This document shows positions 23,971-36,184 of a stretch of DNA of 62,000 nucleotides, one piece after another (positions within the stretch are counted from its first letter, which is position 1; each line of letters begins with the position of its first letter). Made by a program: the position numbers and the translations under genes. The notes below the pieces were generated by a model. It did not search any database. It was given only the letters and a program-made list of their open reading frames with translations, and had not been told where the DNA came from. Origin of the DNA: Cryptomeria japonica (lineage: Eukaryota; Streptophyta; Pinopsida; Cupressales; Cupressaceae); NCBI RefSeq assembly GCF_030272615.1, contig NC_081405.1:471190008-471252007 (forward strand), in the 5' to 3' direction.

Positions 23971-24739
23971 ATGAAGGCGAATTCTCTCTCCATGCTCTTA
24001 TTAAAACTGCAAACCACATAAAATCACATAATTATATCAATTTAGGAGGTTATATAGAATATATATATATATCATGTGTGTTTGATGCTCATTTGTATGT
24101 TTTGCAAGAGATGGAGAAAGAAATCAAGAGGATTATGGTGGAGGACGATTGAAACAAGTCTCTCGGCGAATAAATTTCTACATACAAGGAAGATATCCTC
24201 AAGGGAAATTCATACACAAGCACAAGAAGGTGATTACACAAGATGCATTCACTTACACAAAGACATGATCCACAACACCAACATCATGACAGGAGTCACA
24301 GAGAAGGAATTCCAAAGTAGAGAAGCAGTTGTGCCACCAAGATTCGTTCCAAGGCAACATCAATACTCCAAAACTAAGAGGAAGACAAGATCTATACCTT
24401 GCACTTCCATGATTGAAGCCCTCAAGAGGATAGTTTCAGAAGAGTTAATCAAAGTTAGAAGATCATTATCATCACCACTGAAGCTGGATAATGTCGAGTA
24501 TCAAGAAATATTCCTTCATGATGATCTATCAGGTCTACAACTACAAGTTAAAGGTGGAATCCTAGTCATCATCCTAGTCACCACTTGCCAATCAGAGAAA
24601 TTCCACATCAGCATGTCTAGATGCAATGTAGCTGACTCGCCCATAATGACACAAACTTCGAGGCACCTACCCTTACTATCTATTGGTCATGCCAAAGTGT
24701 TGTAATTATTTCATTGGCCAGAATTGAGTTTGTTGTAAC

Positions 24740-24829
24740 AAACCCTAATTAGGGTTTTCATTGTAAAATCTTGGCCATTGATCTCAAATCGATCTGAGCC
24801 ATTGGATTGTATTCAGAGCATTATAAAAG
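24740..24829 (+). promoter_or_regulatory. LTR core promoter: telo-box palindrome plus TATA
   Basis: aaaccctaattagggttt (24740-24757) is a palindrome of two AAACCCTAA telo-boxes. TATAAAAG starts at 24822, leaving 64 nt between. The same layout recurs at 31497-31586, 39637-39726, 40972-41060 and, on the minus strand, 54985-54896. Confidence 0.75.
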
Positions 24830-25674
24830 GTTCAAGCTCTTCATTTGTAAAGGTTAATAGTTAGCGAATAGTAGTAGGAGATGAATAGAATAGAAGTTAG
24901 AGTAGATTAGGAGAAGGAAGAATTGTTGTTATGACTTGTAAATGAGATACTCTTTTCATTGAAGTTGTGAAATTTGTTATTTCAACAAGCCTCATGCTTC
25001 TACTTCTCATTTTGTTTTCATGTTGATTAGATGGAATGGAAGAATTTGTCGAATACATTTATGTGGAATCCATTTAGTCCATACCATTAGCCTCTTACTG
25101 ATTGTAAGTGCACCTTGCATGGTCAACTGGAATGATATGAGCCTAATCTCAAATTGTTATGCGTCCATTGTTTATGCATTAACTTGAATGGTGACCAATG
25201 TTTGATGATAATGATTTGAACATATTTGAGTTATCCCTTCAAAGATTGCACTGAAACTATGTCAAATTGTTCAAGTTGAAGGTGAGACCTTGCCCAGTAG
25301 AATTCCATTGAATCATTCACCCATTTTCTTGCATTCTTAGGATTAGAATAGACTTCCTAAACCCTTCATCTTTTGCCCTTTTTTCAAAGTCAAGCTAGTT
25401 TAGGACAAAAAGCATCACCAGATTGCAACATCAGATGATCAAGTTCCAGCGATTCAAGCATTCAACAATTCAACGTAAGTCCCCTTTTGATACCAGCAAT
25501 CACATCAACCAACAGAGCTTATCCACACGTCATGACCTGACATACCAGAACCTTGGAGTTGTCTCAAGTGATCCTTAAGCAAATCTTCAGCATTTGAGTA
25601 ACTTTGTTCAAGAGAGGATAAGACACTTTTGGGTATTTTATTCTATGTTCGCATGTGCATAAAAAACACAAACA

Positions 25675-25700
25675 GAATTGGCGCTAGAAGGAGGGCGAAC
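25675..25700 (+). promoter_or_regulatory. Probable primer binding site
   Basis: tggcgctagaaggagggc starts at 25679, four bases after the 5' LTR. TGG fits the CCA end of a tRNA; I could not assign the tRNA. Confidence 0.5.
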
Positions 25701-26346
25701 ATTGAAATGTATATCAAAACAATTCTCTTCCAAGTGGAGAGTCATCAAGTGGAGAAGCTACCTCAAATCTTAAGGATTTGCATCCTCCTCTTCACACTCG
25801 ACAGAATTGAAGCACAAGGCATGATTGTGGATACATGAATGAAGTAGTTGATACTGGAAGTTTATCAAGTCATACTTTGAAGTAGTCACCATCAAAATTT
25901 GTATAAGAGTAGAACGTTGGACTTGTGAAGGAAGGAAGCAATTCACGCAGCTGGAACCAGTTGAGCTTTCAAGCTAAATTCGAGATTTGAAAGATCTCTT
26001 TATTCCAAAAAATCAAGAAAAATAAAGAAAAATAAAAAAATCCATAAAATAAGATTTCTCGATGGAGCAACAACAGTTTCATGATGAGCAGCAAGTTGAT
26101 ATTCTGCAACTTTGGTGGACACTGAATATAAAGCTTTATCCACGTCGATTGTCCGAGTTTGCAAGGCCAGGGCAGTGTAGAATCCACGAGACGAATGAAC
26201 ATGATGAGATGCATTGCTTGACATACCTATCAAGGATGGAATCAGCAGTATAAGGAAAGATCTTTTGGGATGTCTCCAAGCCAGAAATGAAAGAAAGCAA
26301 TTTTAGTGTCTCAGAGAGAAAGGATCCTCTTCCAAGTTTCTTATAG

Positions 26347-26811
26347 ATGATTGAAAGTCAGCTTGTTTTGAATGGTGAGATGCATCTAGAAAGCATATTC
26401 CTGCCATTGAGGTGTAGAATTCATAATGCACCCCACTCCGAATTTACTTGCTCATTGTGCAAAATGGCTATCAACCAAGTCAGGTATCGGTTTGGAATGC
26501 CAGCCTTACCCGAAGAAGAGTGTATTGCGAATAGATCTTGGAGTGCACATCTTGCAGCTGAATTTTGACGAACATATGAACAAGGCATTACTACATCACC
26601 AGACAATGGAGAGAGTCAGTTGCAAGCTGAAAACACAAATCAACTTGAAGATCAATGTATTGCAGTAAATAGCTCACCATACCTTGCACCTGAAGAAGAA
26701 TATCATGAAATGAAAGTTGAGGAAACAATTGAGAATGTTCAAGTAGTGGCAAGCGATGATCAAAGTGTTGAGCAAATAATCAAGCAAGAAGAAGAGGAAT
26801 TCCTTAAATAG
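26347..26811 (+). pseudogene. Short internal ORFs of the non-autonomous element, unknown
   Basis: Two short frames (26347-26568 and 26620-26811) end before 26899. The second is acidic (EEEYHEMKVEETIENVQV, then IIKQEEEEFLK) and ends with TAG 87 bp before the next ORF. No known domain was recognised. They look like pieces of one decayed reading frame running through 26050-28073. Confidence 0.35.
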
Positions 26812-26898
26812 TTTTCATTTATACTACAAAAGGAGATTATTGAGAATGAGATACAAGAAATTTCAAGTAGCAACTTTGAAGGAGAAGAGAATAATCAT

Positions 26899-27504
26899 AT
26901 GGAGAAATTGAACAAAGAATTGCAAGTTATCATAAGTGAGCCCAAATATGAAGAACAATTTGAGGGGGAGCTCAAAGACATCATCACCATTATACTATTT
27001 GAGGGGGCGCTAAAAGACCTCATGGAGGAAGCACAAATGGAGTTACTGCCAAAAAAATATTCAAACGAACAAGTTGCTACAAGAGGCACGATTCATCATC
27101 AACTTCGACCTCCCGAAATATTATGGGATGGATTTCAAAAGGATAGTACACATGAGACAAGCAGTCAAGGCATCACAATTGAAGATAACTTTGGGTCTAA
27201 AGAAGATGAAGATATAGTGGAAGACACACAAGCCACCAAGATGCTAGTAGATGAAGATCAATGCATGGAGATACCAAGGCATGAAATTCTACAAAACATG
27301 GATACTAGAGAGGACCATCAAGAGATTGAGAAGGAAAACGATGCAAAAAGCATAGATGACTTGCGGGATCATCACACATTTGATGCTTCACCATCCCAAG
27401 AACAAGGAACTGAGTGTTATACTATTCAAGAGGATGAAATCCTTGATGAGCACCCATCCTTACCACAAGAGGAGAATCAAATGAAGGATGTCAAACCGTC
27501 CTAA
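26899..27504 (+). CDS. Internal ORF 1 of the non-autonomous element, unknown
   Basis: This 201-codon frame starts at ATG (MEKLNKELQVI) and is rich in Glu, Lys, Asp and Gln. It contains LFEGALKDLMEEAQ followed by HHQLRPPEILWDG. The next ORF contains a similar pair, LFKGALSLFQEEL and NHQWRPPKAVDDL, so the two may derive from an internal duplication. No gag, protease or RT motif is present. It sits in the middle of an element with intact LTR boundaries. It may be a captured or degenerate coding sequence; expression cannot be judged from sequence. Confidence 0.45.
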   Translation: MEKLNKELQVIISEPKYEEQFEGELKDIITIILFEGALKDLMEEAQMELLPKKYSNEQVATRGTIHHQLRPPEILWDGFQKDSTHETSSQGITIEDNFGSKEDEDIVEDTQATKMLVDEDQCMEIPRHEILQNMDTREDHQEIEKENDAKSIDDLRDHHTFDASPSQEQGTECYTIQEDEILDEHPSLPQEENQMKDVKPS

Positions 27505-27539
27505 AGGAAGAACGTTCAAATGTCCTTGAGGGTGAACAA

Positions 27540-28073
27540 ATGGAGCTAGAAAGTGAAAGACACTTTGAGTTCGTGTTTCCATCAATATCAGCATTTGAAC
27601 AACAGCTAGAGAAAATTTTTGAAGCTCAATCTATCAAGGAGACTCTAATTTTTGAAGATATGCTTACAAAGTTTCATGAAGATGTGTGGTTTATGCATAG
27701 AGATGAGCAAGATGTTATTGTGAAAACAAAGAAGGTTGAGCTATTCAAAGGGGCGCTAAGCTTATTTCAAGAAGAGCTTGCAAGTGAGGATCAACATGTT
27801 GTGAATGCTCATGGAATGGTAAATCACCAATGGCGACCTCCTAAAGCAGTTGATGATCTTGCTTCCAACAAAACAGTTCCATTCAAGCAAGCACTTCCAT
27901 CCGAGCCTAAAACATGCCAGGGTGCCTCTTACCTTAATCCTAGCTTTGAAAGTTATTATGATTTTGATTATGGGGGTTTTGGGAAAACAACTTGTATTTG
28001 GATAGAACATGGTCCTAATGAATTGCTTCAATTGCTTATCTTAAATGAGGAATTGCCTGAATATGAGAGATGA
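27540..28073 (+). CDS. Internal ORF 2 of the non-autonomous element, unknown
   Basis: This 177-codon frame starts 33 bp after the stop of the preceding ORF (MELESERHFEFVFPSISAF). The N-terminal part is helical and acidic. The middle carries LFKGALSLFQEEL and NHQWRPPKAVDDL, echoing the preceding ORF. The C-terminal part is aromatic-rich (SFESYYDFDYGGFGKTTCIW). No family was recognised. It could be the second half of one interrupted protein or a duplicated copy of the first. Confidence 0.45.
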   Translation: MELESERHFEFVFPSISAFEQQLEKIFEAQSIKETLIFEDMLTKFHEDVWFMHRDEQDVIVKTKKVELFKGALSLFQEELASEDQHVVNAHGMVNHQWRPPKAVDDLASNKTVPFKQALPSEPKTCQGASYLNPSFESYYDFDYGGFGKTTCIWIEHGPNELLQLLILNEELPEYER

Positions 28074-29336
28074 ATGGTGAGAGCTTGCTTTTCCATATTT
28101 AAAGATGAATTTGCTCGACTGCGAACTATCACTTTTGCCATGCTCTTGTTGCATACCTTGAGCAATCATGTAAAGTCATGTATATATTTCGCTTATTCAA
28201 GTCGTGTCAAGTCTAGGAGTCTTGTATACAGCTTTAGAGTAGGTTTTTCTTTCGTGTGTTTCAGTTAGATTGCCTTCATTGAGCCTTGTTCTTAATTTGA
28301 ATTGAGTCATTTGACTCATGATTCATAAGTGGCTCAAGTAGTTAATTGTTTGCTTTCTTTAGTTCAATTTGCTTTTGGTTTGCCCTAGTGTGGTTTTCTT
28401 TTGTGTGGTTTAGCTTAGTTTGCTTTGGGTTTGCTTTGCTTTTGAGTTAGTCGTTCGCTTAGTTTAGGTGTCCAAAGTGGGAGCCTTTAGTTGCGAGAAA
28501 GGCGTTTGTGTTGTTTTCTCACACACTAGTAGAATTTTGGGATCTTATGTTCGGTCCATTTCTTGGATATCTATTCATTAAGTGCTTTAAATCTAAGGTT
28601 ATTCCTCTCTAGCTTTATCATTTGATTCGGACTTGTACTTGACTTGGAAGAGAATCACTTTTTGTATCTTGATATCGACATCTTTTGGATTACTATACCT
28701 TTACACATTAATAAACTCCAAGTCATTATAGCTTTTCAATCGAAGCCGTGATTAGTGAAAAATCCAAAGTCTAGCTTCAGCACCACTGTAATCATCAAAC
28801 CCAAGTGAGCTTTATTGCTTACGAGCCAAAGGAATTGATGTAATAAAACAAAAGAAAGCAATATCAAAAGAGAAAAAATGAGAAGATGGAAAAGAAAAAT
28901 CAAGAGAAAAAGAAAAGTAGAATGAAATGAAATATCAAAATTGGCTATGGAAACATGCGAGTAACTCCATCGAGGCTATAGACGCCTGGCTGGCAATGGA
29001 GCAATATTCGTGAGATTACATCGATAACCTCGACGGGGCTATAGATGTTCGATTGGCAGCGAGGCTCTATCCAAGATGCTTATGAAGTCTAGACAAACTA
29101 CGTAGCTAATCACGATGGAACTTGGAAGTCATAGTGTTCTTGTTGAGGGGAATGAATACACTTGCACACACATGGGTAATCAAAGACGAAGTGCCTTGAT
29201 CCGGTTTGGGATTCTTCTTCACTTTGAATACACTTTCTAGTCTCTTGACAAGTTGGGTTGAATTTCCAAAGGTTCAAGTGTGGATTGAGTCTTATCTTTG
29301 AAACATTCAAGAACATTTATTCAAGGTGGCGCTAGA
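28074..29336 (+). other. Non-coding 3' internal region of the non-autonomous element
   Basis: T-rich sequence is followed by a purine-rich stretch (28850-28950) and then short segments up to the 3' LTR. No ORF of note. A tggcgctaga sequence next to the 3' LTR (29327-29336) repeats the start of the PBS region at 25679. Confidence 0.5.
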
Positions 29337-32300
29337 TGTTGTGAGGTATTCACACATCGCCCCATCACAAATGGGGACCCCCACTTTTTTTCTACTTTCT
29401 AGTTAGTGTTAGAGGCCTTAGCTATTAGCCCTTGCATCAAAGAAGTATAGAAGGTCAGGAAGCCAGAAGTCAGATGGATAGCCTTGTGTAAGGTGTGAAA
29501 AGAGTGAGTTAGAGCCTTCACTTCCTGTACATACCCTCAGGAGCGTACTTCATGACCATCACTTTTGGAGCGATTTCCCCTAAAAGCCTTGTTTGAGTGT
29601 GAACTTGAGTGTTTGAATGAAGATAACTTAAAAAACCTAAGGATTGAATCAATTGAACAATGAAGAGATTGAAGAAAAGTTTGTTTGAAAGTAAACTTCA
29701 TGTTTGAGAATAGGGGAGTGAACTTCATGTCTTGTGGATGGAGAGCGAACTTCATGAGAATGAGTCTAAGAGAGAGTTTCCTGTGATGACCTCCAAGAGT
29801 GAACTTCATATGCAAAGAAATAGTGATTTTGAGTTAAAAGCAAACGTCATGAACTCAAGGAGGAGAGCGAACTTCATGTTTGAGCATAGAGGAGCGAACT
29901 TCACCTTTAAGCATGGAAGAGGAAACTTCACCTTCAAGCACAGAGGAGCGAACTTCATGATTTAAGATGCAAGAGTGAATTTCATAAACTGAGCAGGGAG
30001 AGCGAACTTCATGTTTGGGCATAGAGGAGCGAACTTCATGTCTAAGCATAGGGTAGCAAACTTCATATGGAAGCTAAGTAAAGCGAATTTCATGAGCCCC
30101 TAAATGAAGGCGAACTTGAAAGATTGCTTACAAGACCACTACCTTGAGTTGATTTGATGTTTGCAAAGAGTAATTTTGGTGTTAAGTAGATGAATGGCAA
30201 GGTTTAAGAATTACTTCATCTGCTTGCCTTGGAGAGCGAAGTCCATCTCTAAACTTCATGTTTAAGCCCATGGGAGTGAACTTCAAGAATAAGAGGAGGG
30301 GAGCAAACTTCATGAATCCAAGGAGGGGAGCGAACTTCATGTCAAGCACTAGGGGAGCAAATTTGTATCATTTGCCCAAAATAAGATGCAAGACTCCTAA
30401 TAGGTCATTTCCTTAAACTGATTTGATGCCTTAACATGCTTAGGAGAGAATAATTTTGAATTTGAGATGATGAAAGGTAAGTTAGAGGGCTACTTCATGA
30501 GCTGAGAGAGGGGATTAAACTTCATGTGCTCACCTTGTGGAGCAAACTTCATGTGTTCCACTCCCAAAGCGAAATTCTTCTATAGGCCTTCCCTCAGGTT
30601 AGTTGATATGTTTTCATCAATGAATGAAAGTGAGTTCAAAAACAAGTTTAAGGATAACTTCATGAACATCAAGGTTGAAGCGAACTTCAAGTGCTCCTCT
30701 CTAGGAGCGACATCAACTTCAACTGCTCCTTCATGAAGACGAATTCTCTCAATATGCTCTTATTAAACCTGCAAATCACATAAAATCACATAATTATATC
30801 AAATAAAGAGGTTATATAGAATATATATCATGTGTGTTTGATGCTCATTTCTTTGTTTTGCAAGAGATGGAGAAAGAAATCAAGAGGATTATGGTGTGAG
30901 AGGATTGAAACAAGTCTCTAAGCGAATAAATTTCTATATACAAGGAAGATATCCTCAAGGGAAGTTCATAGACAAGCACAAGAAGGTGATTACACAAGAT
31001 GCATTCACTTACACAAAGACGTGATCCACAACACCAACATCATGAAAGGAGTCACGGAGATGGAATTCCAAAGCAAAGAAGCAGTTGTGCCATCAACAAT
31101 TCATTCCAAGGAAACATCAATACTCCAAAACTAAGAGGAAGACAAGATCTATACCTTGCACCTCCATGATTGAAGCCCTCAAGAGGATAGTTTCAGAAGA
31201 GTTAATCAAAGTTAGAAGATCATTATCATCATCGTTGAAGCTGGATAATGTTGAGCATCAAGAAATATTCCTTCATGATGATCTATCAAGTCTACAACTG
31301 CAAGTTAAAGGTGGAATCCTAGTCATCATCCCAGTCACCACTTGCCAATAAGAGAAATTCCACATCAATATGTCTAGATGTAATGTACCTGACTCGCCCA
31401 TAATGACACAAACTTCAAGGCACCTACCCTTACTATCTATTGGTCATGCCAAAGTGGTGTAATTATTTCATTGGCCAAAATTGAGTTTGTTGTAACAATC
31501 CCTAATTAGGGTTTTCATTGTAAAATATCAGCCATTGATCTCAAATTGATCTGAGCCATTGGATTGTATTGAGAGCATTATAAAAGGCTCAAACTCTTCA
31601 TTTGTAAAGGTTAATAGTTAGTGAATAGTAGTAGGAGATGAATAGAATAGAAGATAGAATAGAAGTTAGAATAGATTAGGAGAAGGAAGAATTGTTGTTA
31701 TGACTTGTAAATGAGATACTCTTTTCATTGAAGTTGTGGTGAAATTTGTAATTTCAACAAGCCTCATGGTTCTACTTCTCATTTTGTTTTCATGTTGATT
31801 AGATGGAATGGAAGAGTTTGTCGAATGCATTTATGTGGAATCCATTTAGTCCATACCACTAACCTCTTACTGGTTGTAAGTGCACCTTGCGTGGTCAACT
31901 GGAATGATATGAGCTTAATCTCAAATTGTTATGCGTCCATTGTTTATGCATAACTTGAATGGTGACCAATGTTTGATGATAATGATTTGAATATCTTTGA
32001 GTTATCCCTTAGAGGATTGCACTGAGCCTGTGTCAAATTGTTCAAGTTGAAGGTGAGACCTTGTCCAGTAGGATTCCATTGAATCATTCACCCATTTTCT
32101 TGCATTCTTAGGATTAGAATAGACTTCCTAAACCCTTCATCTTTTGCCTTTTTTTCAAAGTCAAGCTAGTTTAGGATAAAAAGCATTACCAGATTGCAGC
32201 ATCAGATGATCAAGTTCCAGCGATTCAAGCATTCAACAATTCAACGTAAGTCCCCTTGTGATACCAACAATCACATCAACCAACAAAGCTTATCCACACG

Positions 32301-32447
32301 TCGTGACCCGACATACCAAAACCTTGGAGTTGTCTCAAGTGATCCTTAAGCAAATCTTCAGCATTTGAGAAACTTTGTTCAAGAGAGGATAAGATACTTT
32401 TGGGTATTTTATTTTGTGTTCGTATGTGCTTAAAAAACACATAAACA
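29337..32447 (+). repeat. 3' LTR of the non-autonomous element (3,111 bp)
   Basis: Same order of parts as the 5' LTR: gcgaacttcatg array (29540-30740), telo-box palindrome with one change (31497-31514), TATAAAAG at 31579-31586, terminus cataaaca. By eye the two LTRs differ at several percent of sites, more in the array. Confidence 0.9.
29540..30740 (+). repeat. Degenerate gagcgaacttcatg array, 3' LTR copy
   Basis: Same array as in the 5' LTR, with independent point changes in many copies. Confidence 0.85.
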
Positions 32448-32452
32448 GGTTG

Positions 32453-32928
32453 ATGATGACAGACCCTTGAAATGAGTAAGATAAGTGCCACAACCCATGA
32501 AATTGAACAAGAGAGGTCACTTCCTATGACCCCTCAAAACCCCGACTTGCCTTCACTCATTGTCAATGACCCTCCAAATGCCCAACCACCGTGAGGTCAC
32601 TTCCTGTAACCCACAAAAGCCCAATCAAGGTATGAAATTCTTTTAATTGGCGAGTTGGACATCTTTATGGTAAATGCTTGATCTTTTGAGAGATAATGAT
32701 TGTTGACATGGGTGAAATCTTCTAGCAATGACTTGAAATGCTTTAAACATTGTGATTGAGCAAGTAAAGATGACTTTTTGGAGCCACTGCCAGCGAGGGG
32801 TCAAGTCCACGACCAACTTGAGGCATTGTCAGTGCCCCTTGAAATCCCTGACCACTGTCAGTGGGTGTCCAAAAGTCCGACCTGCCTAGTGCACTTCCAG
32901 TTAGACCTAAAAGCTTCGATCTAAGGTA

Positions 32929-32971
<43 letters not shown>

Positions 32972-33933
32972 AATTTCAATGTTTAAGCAAAGTGAATGAT
33001 CAAGGATGATGTTTGAAAACCTGTATATGACAAAGGTTGGAAGTTGTTACTTCCACTTTAAGGCTAAAACCATGAGTAAGGCACTGTCAGTACCTACCCG
33101 GAAACCCGACATTCCAAGAGTCACTATTAGTGAGGGGGTGAAAACCCCGACCACTATCGATGCACCATCAAAACCCCGACCACTATCAGTGCACCATCAA
33201 AACCCCGACCACTGCCAGTGATGCCTCAAATCTCCGACGACACCAACAACACTTCTAGGCATTCAAATCCCCGCCCAAGGACAACAAGGAATAATGTCTA
33301 TGTTGATAGGAAGAAATGATCAAATCAATGATGTTTGAAAGCATGTGTATGATGAAGGTTGGAAGCTTTCACTTCCACCCAAGGGCTAAAACCATGAATA
33401 AGGCAATCAATGCCTACCTAAAAGTTTGATCTTCCTAGCGTTAGTCAATGAAGGGTGAAAAGCCAAACCTCCTTATGATGATTGCTAGTGGGTGTCCAAA
33501 AGCCTAACCTTCCTTGTCTCACTGCTAGTGAAGGGTGAAAAGCTCGACCTCCTCATGATGATTGTCAGTGCACCCCCAAAAGTCCGAACTTATTGCAGGC
33601 ATTGTCAGTGGGTGTCTAAAAATCCAACCAACTCTAGGTCATTTCCACTTGACATCAAAATGATGATTATGCTTGTGCATCAATGCTTGAGCAATAAAGA
33701 TGAGGTTACTTTCATGAAGGAAGGTAAGAATGATTTGAATGTCTGATCAAACAAATGACTAAGATCAGTGAAGAAATGAAGGTGATCAAGAAGGAAGTTA
33801 TCATTTCCACTTAGCAACCAAAAAGTCTGACAATTGTCAATGCCCTACTAAAAATTCGATCACTATCAGTGAGGCTTTTAAAAGCCCGAACTTCCTATGC
33901 CCCATCAAAAGCCCGAACTTCTTGAAGACCACT
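32453..33933 (+). repeat. U3 of the interrupted 3.78-kb LTR: ccgaccact repeats
   Basis: Dispersed copies of aaaagcccgac(c/t)/cactgtcagtg-type sequence occur throughout. Three exact-length 29-bp tandem units lie at 33141-33169, 33170-33198 and 33199-33227 (core accccgaccactatcagtgc). A (GA)n tract is at 32932-32970. No gene. Confidence 0.75.
32932..32970. repeat. (GA)n microsatellite
   Basis: About 19 GA units. Confidence 0.9.
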
Positions 33934-36184
33934 TGTTGACGTGGCTAAAATCGTATTGCTACAACTCTATCCGGCCAACGCAAAATAGAATGTTCTCGCT
34001 GAGTATCCTATCCTCTCTTGTATAAGGAATCCCTAATGCTATTTTAGTTGATCAATGGGGGCAACCCCAAGGTTCCAATCGTCGAGTCATGACTGTGGGA
34101 TAGCTCAACGGTTTGATGTGTTTTGCTGGTAACACAAGGGGGCCTTACATTCACAACAAGTTGGTCTAAATCCAACGATGCTACGATTCTTGGACTGGGA
34201 AATAAAAGCAGAAGAGAAGGGTTTAGAGATTCTAAGGACAGTGATGATAACAGCTAATGCAGCAAGTAGACAGATTTCGATAAACCTATTCTTGTTTCGC
34301 TATAAAAAACCCTCACAACTCAACAAGAATGATGCAAGCTCCAAAGGATAAATTGATTTTCAGACTATGAGGATTCATCTAGGCACCCAATTTTGGCAGA
34401 GCCTAAAACAAACACCTACAGTTGAACTAAGCACAGTTTTGGGTTCAGACTAACCATGCATGGTGACCTACAATCAGCAGGTTCCCAATGGTATGAACTT
34501 GAAATGCATCAAATACCTCCCACATTAAGCCATTAGAACCACTAAACTCTACTTAACCAGCTGAAAAGGAAACCATGCAAACAAAATAAAACCAAAATAA
34601 CAAACACAATATTCAATGATCATATATTGATTTTGGCTTCTATTACAACAATTTCTTACAACATTCTACTCTATTTCTAATCTGAAAACTACATCTACCT
34701 GCTAAGTCCTAAAAATCTAACTATCTTCTAACCCCTAAGAGTCTAAAAATATAACCCTTTACAATGAGAGGCATCCTGCCTTTTATAGATTATACAATTC
34801 AAACCAAGGGCCAGGATTGACTGCATCCAACAGTCCTAATCTGCCTTCTAGAAACTTGGCAGCTTTAACCCATGCCTAGTTAATCCTTAGTTATCCTCCC
34901 AACCACTTTCTCAACTACCGACCACTATTTGACATCAATTTGGTCAATCTGGTAGTTGGAAATAACTGCCCTGTGTCCCCTCATTTTAAATACATTAGAC
35001 AGGGGCCATAGGTAGCCCTTTTACAATAAAGCATTTCAGTTTTTAAATTGATTTTTTGGAATTAATTCCAGCTGTGCATTTCTGAGAATGCATACACTTG
35101 TAGCATTTTGAGTGTTCTTTGTCTTCGGTCTTGCTCGGGTTTCAACTTTGTCGTTCAGTGGTGGCACGTTTCTCTGTGCTTGTCGTTTTATGCTCTGCGG
35201 TGCGTTCTGCATTCTCGCTTCCTAGTGTTGATTGCGATCATGTCTTCAATTTGCGTTTCAAGTTGCCATCTTAGCTTTTTCAGCGACATCGATCTGCAAA
35301 CAACCAATTTCAACCTCAATCAGTCACCTATAAAAAATAAAGTAATTTTAACAAATATTAAATGTCGTCAAGGCAACGTTGGGCTCCGTTTCGGTGAATA
35401 AAAGGGGAAAATGAAAGATATTTACTTTTTTAAACAATTTGAATCCCCTTTACTCATCTCACTTTTTGATTTTAAATTGTGCCACTTAAAGGGAAAAGTT
35501 AGGCTTTGAGAGCCAAAAATGCAAGAAAGTCCCCTTTTCACTTTTCGGTCTTTTTCACCAAAATGTGCGATTTTGGATTTGAGACTTTAAAATGCCTCTT
35601 AAGATGAAATTCGCCCATTTTGGCATTTTTGCGAGATTTTGACAAACTTCACTCATTTTGGCATTTTTGCGAGGTTTTGACAAACTTCACCCATTTTGGC
35701 ACTTTTGCGAGATTTTCTGTTTGAATGATTAAACGCCCCTCGTGAAATTTCGGGCTATCAACGCATATTGTAGGAATTCTTAGATGCCCTCTCTTATCAT
35801 TTTTGGGCTATATGAGCATTTTGTGTGATTTCATCTCCTCCATCGCTTGGAAAACTCGGCTTGGTGAGCAAAACACGGGGTTGATTGAGGAAATGAGAAC
35901 TCCATTTCATATTTTCGTCCCAACAACTTCGCGCGAAATCAAGGGCCATCCTTGGCATTTAAAAGGCATCTGATAGAAAGAAAAACGTTTTCAAGAAAGG
36001 CCCGAATATTACCTCTTCTTACCTTTGACCTGGCTCAAGGTTTCTTTGGGTATTTTGACGACTTATAAAGGATGCTAGCAACAATGATTTTGCACAATCA
36101 GGACCTCCTCTCTCTCACGCAGGCAAACCAGACACAAAATGGGGGTCCCCCGTCATAGATAGGGTGATGTGTGCGAGCACAACA
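33934..36184 (-). mobile_element. Solo LTR, 2.25 kb, TSD ccact
   Basis: Bounded by tgttgacgtgg and gagcacaaca with perfect ccact duplications at 33929-33933 and 36185-36189. The left half matches the solo LTR at 18312 closely (R/U5 side). The right half diverges but keeps the superfamily terminus. A minus-strand TATAAAAG lies at 34780-34787. No gene. Confidence 0.92.
35614..35719 (-). repeat. 38-bp tandem repeat in the solo LTR U3
   Basis: Three units start at 35614, 35652 and 35690, core cattttggcatttttgcgag. The third is shortened. Confidence 0.85.

Larger units (their letters stand above)
22579..25674 (+). repeat. 5' LTR of the non-autonomous element (3,096 bp)
   Basis: It starts tgttgtgaggtattcacac and ends aaaaacacaaaca. 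The U3 holds a long array of gcgaacttcatg repeats, then an intron-like stretch with a TA tract ending ttttgcaag near 24108. The telo-box palindrome is at 24740-24757 and TATAAAAG at 24822-24829. No long ORF; the short frames inside are repeat translations. Confidence 0.9.
22579..32447 (+). mobile_element. Complete non-autonomous LTR retrotransposon, TSD ggttg
   Basis: 9,869 bp, bounded by ggttg at 22574-22578 and 32448-32452. Two LTRs of about 3.1 kb flank a 3.66-kb internal region that lacks gag, protease, RT and integrase. This is the plan of a LARD (large retrotransposon derivative), which needs proteins from a partner element. It is inserted in the 3.78-kb LTR that starts at 22205. Confidence 0.9.

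Noticed and set aside
29300-29336. Polypurine tract before the 3' LTR of the non-autonomous element
   Set aside because: The sequence next to the LTR is not purine-rich; the nearest purine-rich stretch (28850-28950) is too far to assign with confidence.
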